A DNA stretch of 64,000 nucleotides from Janthinobacterium silvisoli (GTDB lineage Bacteria > Pseudomonadota > Gammaproteobacteria > Burkholderiales > Burkholderiaceae_D), in assembly GCF_014200725.1 (NCBI RefSeq), contig NZ_JACHCL010000002.1:558001-622000 (forward strand), read 5' to 3'. Position 1 is the stretch's first letter, and each line of letters starts with the position of its first letter. The position numbers and the translations under genes were made by a program. The notes beneath the pieces were generated by a model. It was not told the origin of the DNA, searched no databases, and was given only the letters and a program-made list of their open reading frames with translations. Positions 17,245-24,566 of the stretch are shown here, piece by piece.

Positions 17245-17349
17245 CTAACGCGGCGCCAGTATCAAGAAGACCAGCGACAAGCCAATAATAAATACCGCCT
17301 CCAGCGAAAAAACGATGGCGGGTATTTGCAATTCACGCGGGATTTTCAT
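17245..17349 (-). CDS. Small single-pass membrane protein, 34 aa
   Basis: An ATG at 17349 with AGGAGG 4 bases upstream opens a 34-codon frame ending TAG. The peptide begins MKIPRELQIP and continues as one hydrophobic helix (AIVFSLEAVFIIG, LSLVFLIL) ending APR. The perfect ribosome site, the single membrane helix and the clean start and stop argue for a translated small membrane protein. It lies between the FHA gene and an outer-membrane barrel gene. No family is recognised. Confidence 0.6.
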   Translation of the reverse strand: MKIPRELQIPAIVFSLEAVFIIGLSLVFLILAPR

Positions 17350-17502
17350 GATGCCTCCTATCCTCAGACTAGTCTTTCAGTATAGGTCGCGGCACGGAAA
17401 ATACCTGGATATATCCATCAATAACACCAGCACATGAAAAAAGTACAGTCCGTGTATCGGTGCTATCGATCATGAGCTTTATTAATCCAATTCTCGCGAC
17501 GA

Positions 17503-18030
17503 TTAAAAATCGTATTGCACACCCAGCAAATAGGTATTGACTTTCGTCTTGGTAAAACGCGTGGCTTCCAGATTAATGCTCCAGGCAGGGCTCAATGCAT
17601 AGCGTACACCCAGGCCCAGCGACGGATCCGTCTCGTTATAATCCTTTTTCGATTTGCGGCCAGACTTCATCTCGGTGCGACCGACGCCCAGGCGGCCATA
17701 AAGGCTGAAGTCGTTGCCCAGCGGAATAGTTCCCAGGACGGCCACGCCTACATGGGAATCCGGATAATAGCTGCTATCACCGGCAAGATCATCGAACAGG
17801 CGGAAGCTCAGGCTACGCGCAAAAATTTCAGCAGAAAAATTCTGGTTAAAACGATAGCCTACATCCACATTCAGGGATGGATCATTATCGCTATCGACGG
17901 CATGCGACGAAACCGACGAGCTACCAACACCAACACCGACATAAACGCCACTGCTATTCTGCGCATAAGCGGCATGCATGCACAACAAGGAAAATCCAAT
18001 ACCAGCAATCAGTTTTTTATGCAAAGTCAT
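17503..18030 (-). CDS. Small outer-membrane beta-barrel protein
   Basis: The product is 175 aa. A signal peptide ends AAYAQ. The rest shows alternating amphipathic strands (GVYVGVGVGSSSV, LNVDVGYRFN, FSLYGRLGVGR, LGLGVRYALS) and ends in Phe (LLGVQYDF), as for an eight-stranded OmpA/OmpX-like barrel recognised by the BAM machinery. Function is unknown. It is a single gene with an AT-rich upstream region. Confidence 0.85.
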   Translation of the reverse strand: MTLHKKLIAGIGFSLLCMHAAYAQNSSGVYVGVGVGSSSVSSHAVDSDNDPSLNVDVGYRFNQNFSAEIFARSLSFRLFDDLAGDSSYYPDSHVGVAVLGTIPLGNDFSLYGRLGVGRTEMKSGRKSKKDYNETDPSLGLGVRYALSPAWSINLEATRFTKTKVNTYLLGVQYDF

Positions 18031-18448
18031 CGTTAACTACTTTCAATTCTTAATTATTAAAATAGTGCGGTTTGATACTGCCAGAATTTATTAAGCATGA
18101 CCAGAAAATATTTATTAATAACAATATTTTCACCATTGCTACAACAACCCACTGCCATTAAAAAATCGACAACAGTTTCTTGTCCCATCATTGGCATGGT
18201 GATCCGCTGCCCTCTACCCGGCGCGATCCCCCTTGCGGGCTCCCCTCGCGCTCCCGCGGATGACGGCTCCCACATCAAAAAACGGGGCGACAGCGCACCT
18301 TCCCGTGATACAAGCAGCCCATCCGCAAGACACATAATTTAACAATTCTCTTGCATATCCTATCGCATTATGCCCGGCGATACTGTATATTCATCCAGCT
18401 TATCTTACCGACGTTTCACAATGCACCCGCGTGGCGTTTTACATTTCT
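18031..18448. other. AT-rich gap between divergent genes
   Basis: About 420 bases upstream of the beta-barrel gene and of the YdjM-like gene. The first 130 bases are AT-rich and probably hold the barrel promoter. Short open frames on both strands lack ribosome sites and family resemblance. No RNA gene or repeat is evident. Confidence 0.4.
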
Positions 18449-19042
18449 ATGGCTTCCAATAAAGCGCATCACGCGACTGGCTGGGCTGCCGGCGTGATTG
18501 CCGCAGCAGTGGTCGCGCACGCTGGCGCTGGCGGCCCCTATCAAGTGCTCAGTGTGCTCGCTTTTCTGATGGGCGCGCTGGGTGGCACGGCGCCAGACTG
18601 GATGGAAGTGGCCTGGTGGGCGCGCACGCATAAACTGTGGATCACGCACCGCACGTGGACGCACTGGGGCCTGGCCTGGATCGCCCTGCTCGCCTACAGT
18701 TACCTGCAATTACCGCACCATGCGTGGGCGCCACCTCTGTTCGGCTTTGCCGCAGGCGGCATCATGCATTTGCTGGCCGACTGGCCAAACCCGCTGGGCG
18801 TGCCATGGATCTTCCGCCGCCATTCGCTGCGCTGGTGGAAAAGCGGCCGCCACGACCTGATCGTCATCATCGCCGCCTGGCTGGCCGCCACCGTGGTGGC
18901 CGACCACGTCTTTTTCGACGGCGTCCACCTGCACTACGCCAGCGGCGCACTGGACAGCCTGCTGCATGGCGCCAGGGCGGCGCTGCATGAGACCTGGGCA
19001 TATATGCAACAGTGGCTGCTGGACTGGCGGCAAGGCGTTTGA
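18449..19042 (+). CDS. YdjM-type membrane-bound metal-dependent hydrolase
   Basis: The product is 197 aa. Its motifs (NKAHHATGWAAG at the N-terminus, TAPDWMEV, ITHRTWTHW, GGIMHLLADW) are the His/Asp pattern of the YdjM/LexA-regulated hydrolase family in the inner membrane, with four or five hydrophobic segments. The ATG at 18449 is preferred by family N-terminus; a GTG at 18431 is also in frame, and neither has a strong ribosome site. The physiological substrate is unknown. Confidence 0.85.
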   Translation: MASNKAHHATGWAAGVIAAAVVAHAGAGGPYQVLSVLAFLMGALGGTAPDWMEVAWWARTHKLWITHRTWTHWGLAWIALLAYSYLQLPHHAWAPPLFGFAAGGIMHLLADWPNPLGVPWIFRRHSLRWWKSGRHDLIVIIAAWLAATVVADHVFFDGVHLHYASGALDSLLHGARAALHETWAYMQQWLLDWRQGV

Positions 19043-19072
19043 GGTCAATTGACGCAGCGGCCTGGTCAATGT

Positions 19073-19091
19073 GATAATGAGTATCATTCTC
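19073..19091. promoter_or_regulatory. Fur box before the FecI-like gene
   Basis: GATAATGAGTATCATTCTC matches the 19-base Fur consensus GATAATGATAATCATTATC at 16 positions. It stands 80-98 bases before the sigma-factor start, consistent with iron repression of the whole unit. Confidence 0.88.
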
Positions 19092-19170
19092 ACATATTAT
19101 TTTAACCAGCCCAGCCAGCCGGCACAGTGTGTTCCGTCAGCCCAGCTTATCCACTTATCTGGAGAACGCA

Positions 19171-19677
19171 GTGAGCACCGCCAGCCACGTCCATGCCGCG
19201 CACCTGAAGACCTTGTACAGCGAACACCATGGCTGGCTGTATGGCTGGCTGCGCGGCAAGCTGGGTAATGCGGGTGACGCGGCCGACCTGGCGCAGGATA
19301 CCTTTGTACGCCTGCTGGGCAAACGCGATATGGCACCCCTGCGCGAACCACGCGGCTATCTGGCGACCATCGCGCGCGGCTTGCTGGTCGACCGCTACCG
19401 CCGCCAGGCACTGGAACAAGCTTACCTGGAAGCGCTGGCGCAACAGGCGGAGCCGCAATCGATTTCCGCCGAAACGCACGCCATCATCATCGAAACCCTG
19501 CTGGCCATCGACCGCCTGCTCGACAGCCTCGGCGAGCGCACGCGCGCCATCTTCCTGCTGGCGCAAATCGAAGAACTGAGCTACGTGGACATCAGCGCCC
19601 GCCTCGGCGTGTCGCTGCCCACCGTCAAAAAACACCTGGTGCGCGCCTACACGGAATGCCTGGTGCTGGCCGCCTGA
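19171..19677 (+). CDS. FecI-like ECF sigma factor
   Basis: The product is 168 aa. Region 2 is seen in LAQDTFVRLL with the following GYLATIARGLLVDRYRR, and region 4 in AQIEELSYVDISARLGVSLPTVKKHL. This is the iron-starvation subgroup. The start is a GTG at 19171 with GGAG 6 bases upstream; a GTG further up lacks a ribosome site. It is the first gene of sigma factor, FecR-like regulator and TonB receptor, behind a Fur box. The expected circuit is: receptor bound to siderophore signals through the FecR-like protein to release the sigma factor, which transcribes the receptor gene. Confidence 0.93.
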   Translation: MSTASHVHAAHLKTLYSEHHGWLYGWLRGKLGNAGDAADLAQDTFVRLLGKRDMAPLREPRGYLATIARGLLVDRYRRQALEQAYLEALAQQAEPQSISAETHAIIIETLLAIDRLLDSLGERTRAIFLLAQIEELSYVDISARLGVSLPTVKKHLVRAYTECLVLAA

Positions 19678-20642
19678 TGTTTACCCAGCGCACCAACCTT
19701 CCCCGCATCGAGCGGGCCATACTGGCCGCCGCCGCACACTGGCATGTGGAGTGCAAAAGCGGCACAGCCGACCCGGCCGCCTTGCAAAACTGGCTGGCGG
19801 CCAGCGCTGAACATGCACGCGCCTGGGCACTGCTGCAGCGCATGGATGGGCAGCTGGGAGAAATTCCCGCCACCTTGGCCCTGCCCGCATTGCAGGCGGC
19901 CCTGGTACGCCGCCGCGCCGCCGCCAAGGTGCTGGCCCTGCTGGCGGCGGCCGGTGGCAGCATCTGGCTGGGCCAGGCCGGCCTGCATTCAACGTCATGG
20001 CAAAGCTGGAATGCAGGACTACGCACGGCCCCGGGCCAGCGCCGCCATGTGCGCCTGGCCGATGGCGGCAGCCTGGAACTCAATACCGGCAGCGCCGCCG
20101 ACATCGAATATACGGCAAGTATTCGCCGCATCCGCCTGCACGAAGGCGAAATCATGCTGACGACGGCGCCCGACCCGCGCCCCTTCCTGGTCGAGACACA
20201 ACACGGCGTGATCCGCGCACTGGGCACGCGCTTTGGCGTGCGCTGCGATACGCAAGCGACCACCGTCAGCGTGTTCGAACATGCGGTGGAAGTACGTTGC
20301 GCCGCCGCAAGCGATGCGGTGCGCCGCGTCGAAGCAGGCCAGCAACTGCGCTTCTTCGCCAGCGGCGCAGACGCAGCCACTACCATGGCAGCCCATCAGG
20401 ACAGCTGGCTGCAAGGCATGCTGGTGGCCGTCGACTGGCCCTTGCAGCGCCTTCTCGATGAACTGTCGCGCTACCGGCGCGGCCACCTGGCTTGCGATCC
20501 CCTTATCGCGCGCCAGTTCGTTACGGGCACTTACCGCCTCGACGATATCGACGTCGCTTTGGCCAGCCTGTGTGCCTCGCATAGCCTGCAAGTGCAGTAT
20601 TTCACGCGCTACTGGGCCACGGTATCTACCAGACGCACATAG
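19677..20642 (+). CDS. FecR-like anti-sigma/regulator
   Basis: The product is 321 aa. The start overlaps the sigma-factor stop as TGATG, so translation is coupled. An N-terminal cytoplasmic part with Trp-rich motifs (AAHWHVECKSG, LQNWLAASAEHARAWALL) binds the sigma factor. A membrane segment lies near residues 82-98 (AKVLALLAAAGGSIWLG). The FecR domain follows (APGQRRHVRLADGGSLELNT, then HEGEIMLTT, TRFGVRC). The C-terminal STN-like end would contact the receptor in the periplasm. Confidence 0.93.
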   Translation: MFTQRTNLPRIERAILAAAAHWHVECKSGTADPAALQNWLAASAEHARAWALLQRMDGQLGEIPATLALPALQAALVRRRAAAKVLALLAAAGGSIWLGQAGLHSTSWQSWNAGLRTAPGQRRHVRLADGGSLELNTGSAADIEYTASIRRIRLHEGEIMLTTAPDPRPFLVETQHGVIRALGTRFGVRCDTQATTVSVFEHAVEVRCAAASDAVRRVEAGQQLRFFASGADAATTMAAHQDSWLQGMLVAVDWPLQRLLDELSRYRRGHLACDPLIARQFVTGTYRLDDIDVALASLCASHSLQVQYFTRYWATVSTRRT

Positions 20643-20688
20643 TTTTTTGAGTTTTTTTGCATTCGGGGTTGGTGTTTCAGTGTCCTGC

Positions 20689-20714
20689 TTCGGCTTACCA
20701 ATTAAGAAGCCGAA
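20689..20714 (+). terminator. Hairpin before the receptor gene
   Basis: TTCGGCTT and AAGCCGAA form an 8-bp stem with a 10-base loop, without a clear T tract. It lies between the FecR-like gene and the receptor gene and could be a weak terminator or an mRNA-processing or stability element. Confidence 0.45.
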
Positions 20715-20768
20715 ATCAGGAAAGCAAAATACTTCGCCATACCATCACCGAGAACAGAAAGACCGACC

Positions 20769-23189
20769 ATGCACCTGAATCACCCTATCCTGTCCGCCAT
20801 CGCCGTGGCTTGCGCCACGTTTACCGCCGCGCCCGTGATGGCACAAAGCCAAGCCACCTACACCATCAACGCCGGCCCGCTGGCAAGCGCCCTGAACGAC
20901 TTCGCCGTTGCCGCCGGCGTCAGCCTGTCCACCGATCCTGCGCAAACGCGGGGCTTGCAGTCGAACGGCTTACACGGCAGCTACAAAGTGGCACAGGGAT
21001 TTGCCCTGCTGCTGGCTGGCAGCGGCCTGGAAGCGCTGCAATTGCCGAACGGCGCTTATGTGCTGCGCCAGGCCAGCGTCACCGCGCCGCAAGCCAGCGG
21101 TGAAAAAGTCATGGCGCCCGTACTGGTTACCGCCAGCATGGAGCGCGACCCTGTCAGTGAACACAGCAACTCGTATGCGGCGCGCGCCGTCACCGTTGGC
21201 AAAGGCGTGCAAACCCTGCGCGAAATTCCGCAGTCGGTCAGCGTCATCACGCGCCAGAAGATGGACGATCAAAACCTCAACACCATCGACGCGGTGCTGG
21301 CCAACACCACCGGCATCACCATGTATGACAGCCCGATGGGCGGGCGCTATGTGTATTCGCGCGGCTTCATGGTCGACACTTACCAGTTCGACGGCGTCAA
21401 CCGCGCCATGTACTACCCGCAGGCGAACAGCTTTACCAGCAATACGGCGATACTGGACCGGGTGGAAGTGGTGCGCGGCGCCACCGGCCTGCTGCAAGGC
21501 ACCGGTGCGCCCGGCGCCGCCGTCAACATGGTGCGCAAGCGCCCGCTGGCGGAAAAGCAGCTGCTGCTGTCCGCCAGTGCCGGACGCTGGAACGACTTGC
21601 GCGGCGAGATCGATGTCAGCGGCCCCCTGAACGAAGCGGGCAGCATTCGTGGCCGCGCCGTGGCCGCACACGAGCAGCGCGATTATTTTTATGACGTGGC
21701 CGACAGCCGCACCGACGTGCTGTATGGCGTGCTGGAATTCGACCTGGCGCCAGGCAGCAAGCTGACGGCCGGCGCCAGCCATGAGAAACTGCAGTCGACG
21801 CCCTTCTTCTCGGGCCTGCCCCTGTACAGCGACGGCAGCGATCCGCACTTGCCACGCTCGACCTTCATCGGCGCCAACTGGAACCGCTGGAACAGCCGGC
21901 AGAGCGCCGTCTTTGCCGAATTCGAACACCGCTTCGACGCCGACTGGTCGCTGAAAGCCACGGCCAACTACACACACGAGCGGCATGACGTGAAATACAT
22001 GTTCAACCTGGGCGCGATCAACCCCGTTACCCTGGCCGGCATGATGCGTTATGACGGCGTGTTCGATTACGGCACCACCAACAAGGGCATCGACATTTCG
22101 CTCGATGGTAAATTCGATGCCTTCGGCCGGCGCCATGGCTTCAGCGCAGGCGTCAACACCAACCGCATGGAAAGCGACAGCGATTTCAGCCTGGCCATGC
22201 TCAGGCAGGGTATCAATCCCTGGCAGCCCGACCACGACGTGGCCGAACCGAGCGACGCCTGGCTGCGCGAACACAGCTACCGTGGCGCCCCCAGCCTCAC
22301 CAGCATGCGCCAGACGGGCGCCTATGGCGTGGCCCGCTTCAGCGTCAGCGACCCGCTCACGCTGGTGGCCGGTGCACGCGTCACGAATTACAAATCAAGC
22401 AGCATCTACCGCGACACGGGCGCGCCCTACAGCGATCCATATCGCGAAAACGGCGTGATCACACCATATGGCGGCCTGATTTACGCGCTGGACCAGCAGT
22501 GGTCTGCTTACGCCAGCGTGTCCGACATCTTCCAGCCGCAAAGCCAGCGCGACGCTGCTGGCGCCCTGATCGATCCACTGAAAGGCCGCAACCTGGAAAC
22601 AGGGCTCAAGGGCGAACTGTTCGACGGCAAGGTCAACGCCTCGCTGGCGCTGTTCCGCATCGAGCAAAGCAACCGCGCGGAACTCGACATGGTGAACGTC
22701 TGCTCATCTGGTTCGGAGTGTTATATCTCGACGGGCAAAGTGCGCAGCGAGGGTATCGATGCGGAAATCAGCGGTGAAGTGGCGCGCGGCTGGCAGCTGT
22801 TCGCCGGCTACACTTTGAACAATTTCAAATACCTGGACCAGACCTCGAACGCGGGCGTACAGTTTGCCAGCACCTTTTCACCGCGCCACATGCTGCGCGC
22901 GTGGAGCGATTACCGATTGCCAGGCGCCTTGCAGGCGTGGAGCGTGGGCGGCGGCGTGAACTTCCAGACCGAAAGTTCACGCGTGACGCAAGCGATCACG
23001 GTGGCGCAAAAATCATACGCGCTGTGGACGGCGCGCGCCGCCTATCAGATCGACCGCAACTGGAGCGCATCGGTGAATGTGACAAATCTGTTCGACAAGC
23101 GCTACTACCAGACGGTGGGCGCGCCATCCTGGGGTAATTTTTATGGCGAGCCGCGCAAGGCCAGCATCAATCTGCGCGCCCGCTTCTAA
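20769..23189 (+). CDS. TonB-dependent siderophore receptor with signalling domain
   Basis: The product is 806 aa. A signal peptide ends in APVMAQ. An STN signalling domain follows (about residues 28-105, from YTINAGPLASALNDFAVAAG), then a TonB-box/plug region (PQSVSVITRQKMDDQNL and VEVVRGATGLLQGTGAPGAA) and a beta-barrel ending in Phe (ASINLRARF). The STN domain marks it as a transducer of the FpvA/FoxA type that drives the FecI/FecR-like pair just upstream. The ligand, probably a ferric siderophore, cannot be told. No siderophore biosynthesis gene is present. Confidence 0.95.
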   Translation: MHLNHPILSAIAVACATFTAAPVMAQSQATYTINAGPLASALNDFAVAAGVSLSTDPAQTRGLQSNGLHGSYKVAQGFALLLAGSGLEALQLPNGAYVLRQASVTAPQASGEKVMAPVLVTASMERDPVSEHSNSYAARAVTVGKGVQTLREIPQSVSVITRQKMDDQNLNTIDAVLANTTGITMYDSPMGGRYVYSRGFMVDTYQFDGVNRAMYYPQANSFTSNTAILDRVEVVRGATGLLQGTGAPGAAVNMVRKRPLAEKQLLLSASAGRWNDLRGEIDVSGPLNEAGSIRGRAVAAHEQRDYFYDVADSRTDVLYGVLEFDLAPGSKLTAGASHEKLQSTPFFSGLPLYSDGSDPHLPRSTFIGANWNRWNSRQSAVFAEFEHRFDADWSLKATANYTHERHDVKYMFNLGAINPVTLAGMMRYDGVFDYGTTNKGIDISLDGKFDAFGRRHGFSAGVNTNRMESDSDFSLAMLRQGINPWQPDHDVAEPSDAWLREHSYRGAPSLTSMRQTGAYGVARFSVSDPLTLVAGARVTNYKSSSIYRDTGAPYSDPYRENGVITPYGGLIYALDQQWSAYASVSDIFQPQSQRDAAGALIDPLKGRNLETGLKGELFDGKVNASLALFRIEQSNRAELDMVNVCSSGSECYISTGKVRSEGIDAEISGEVARGWQLFAGYTLNNFKYLDQTSNAGVQFASTFSPRHMLRAWSDYRLPGALQAWSVGGGVNFQTESSRVTQAITVAQKSYALWTARAAYQIDRNWSASVNVTNLFDKRYYQTVGAPSWGNFYGEPRKASINLRARF

Positions 23190-23193
23190 GTGC

Positions 23194-24081
23194 CTAAGCC
23201 GAAGGACGCAGCGGCGCCTTCGGCAGTGGAATAAATTCCGTCTCGCCCGGTACTTGCCCCATGCGCTGTGCGCTCCAGTCGTCGGCCGCCTGCGACAGGC
23301 GCTCCTTGCTGGACGAGACGAAATTCCAGAACAGGAAACGGTGGCCATCGAGCGGCTCGCCACCGATCACCACGAACTGCGCCGGCCCGCTGCCCGCCGA
23401 CACCACCGGCACGGTGCCCGCCTCCAGCAAGGCCATGGTGTGTGGCGCCAAGGCGACGCCATCGACCAGCACGTCCCCGCTGATGGGGTAAATCGCCGCT
23501 TCGGCTGGCAAGCCGTCCAGGCGCAGGGTGCTACCGGCCTGCAACGCCACGTCGAGGTAGAGCGTTTCCATATAGGTGCGCACGGGTGAAGTCTGGCCAA
23601 ACGCCGTGCCGATCAACACTTTGACTACGGCGCCGTCGAGCGATACGACGGGAATATCGGCCTGCGGCGTGTGGGTAAAACTCGGCTCGTCCTCTTCATG
23701 CGCCTTCGGCAGCGCAGCCCACAGCTGCAAGCCGTGCGTGCGGTGCGGCTGGCCCACCAGGTCGGCGGGCGTGCGTTCGGAATGCACGATGCCGCGTCCG
23801 GCCGTCATCCAGTTGATGGCGCCCGGCGCGATACGCTGATACGAACCGATGCTGTCGCGGTGGTCGATCGCGCCTTCGAACAGATAGGTGACGGTAGCCA
23901 GGCCGATATGGGGATGGGGACGCACGTCGTGGTTGGCGTCGGGCGCCACGTCGATGGGGCCGAAATGGTCAAAGAAAATGAAGGGGCCGACGGCCTGCTT
24001 GACGGCCGATGGCAGCAAGCGCCGCACGACAAAGCCGCCGCCCAAGTCTTTTTCGTGGCTTTTCAGGATGGCCGCGCTCAT
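23194..24081 (-). CDS. Pirin family protein
   Basis: The product is 295 aa with a double cupin fold. The pirin signature is clear: GPFIFFDHFGP, DVRPHPHIGLATVTYLFEG with metal-binding His residues, and the region TAGRGIVHSE. Bacterial pirins act as quercetinases or interact with metabolic enzymes. It overlaps the OsmC-family gene by 4 bases (ATGA), so the two are an operon, and is convergent with the receptor gene, 4 bases from its stop. Confidence 0.95.
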   Translation of the reverse strand: MSAAILKSHEKDLGGGFVVRRLLPSAVKQAVGPFIFFDHFGPIDVAPDANHDVRPHPHIGLATVTYLFEGAIDHRDSIGSYQRIAPGAINWMTAGRGIVHSERTPADLVGQPHRTHGLQLWAALPKAHEEDEPSFTHTPQADIPVVSLDGAVVKVLIGTAFGQTSPVRTYMETLYLDVALQAGSTLRLDGLPAEAAIYPISGDVLVDGVALAPHTMALLEAGTVPVVSAGSGPAQFVVIGGEPLDGHRFLFWNFVSSSKERLSQAADDWSAQRMGQVPGETEFIPLPKAPLRPSA

Positions 24082-24476
24082 GCCAGCACCGTCGTCACTT
24101 CGGTCGTCACACTGGTCATCAGTTTATGTAGCGGACATTTGCCGGCCGCCGCCAGTAACTCCTGGCGCTGCGCCTCGCTCAAGTCGCCCGTCAGATGCAG
24201 AGTGGCGGCCAAACGATACACGCCCTTGCGCTCGTCGCTGGCGTCGCGCTCGGTCGACACTTCCACGTGCTCCAGCGGAATGCCCTTGCGTTTCGCGTAC
24301 CACAGCACCGTCAGCGCCTTGCAGGCCGACAGGGCTGCGTCATACAGGTCATGCGGCGAGGGGCCGGAATCGCCACCGCCCTCTTCGACCGAGGCATCAG
24401 CCGACAGGATGTGATCGCGGATGTGCACGATGTGGCGCATGGGCTGCGACTGGTCGCGGATGGCAGTAATGGTCAT
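24078..24476 (-). CDS. OsmC-family peroxiredoxin-like protein
   Basis: The product is 132 aa from the ATG at 24476, with AGGAAA upstream. The family pattern is seen in GPSPHDLYDAALSACKALTVLWYA and in AAGKCPLHKLM, where the two cysteines of the OsmC/Ohr fold reduce organic hydroperoxides. It is the first gene of a two-gene unit with pirin. Both partners fit an oxidative-stress role. Confidence 0.92.
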   Translation of the reverse strand: MTITAIRDQSQPMRHIVHIRDHILSADASVEEGGGDSGPSPHDLYDAALSACKALTVLWYAKRKGIPLEHVEVSTERDASDERKGVYRLAATLHLTGDLSEAQRQELLAAAGKCPLHKLMTSVTTEVTTVLA

Positions 24477-24566
24477 GGCATTTCCTGAGGTATTTGAAAA
24501 GCCACAATTTACACCGTTTGCGAACAGCACGTCGACCGATAGCAAGCCGAATCCGGCAATAAGAAA

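Noticed and set aside
18097..18342. 81-codon open frame in the AT-rich gap
   Set aside because: No ribosome site, starts in AT-rich DNA and ends in Pro/Ser-rich sequence with no resemblance to a family.
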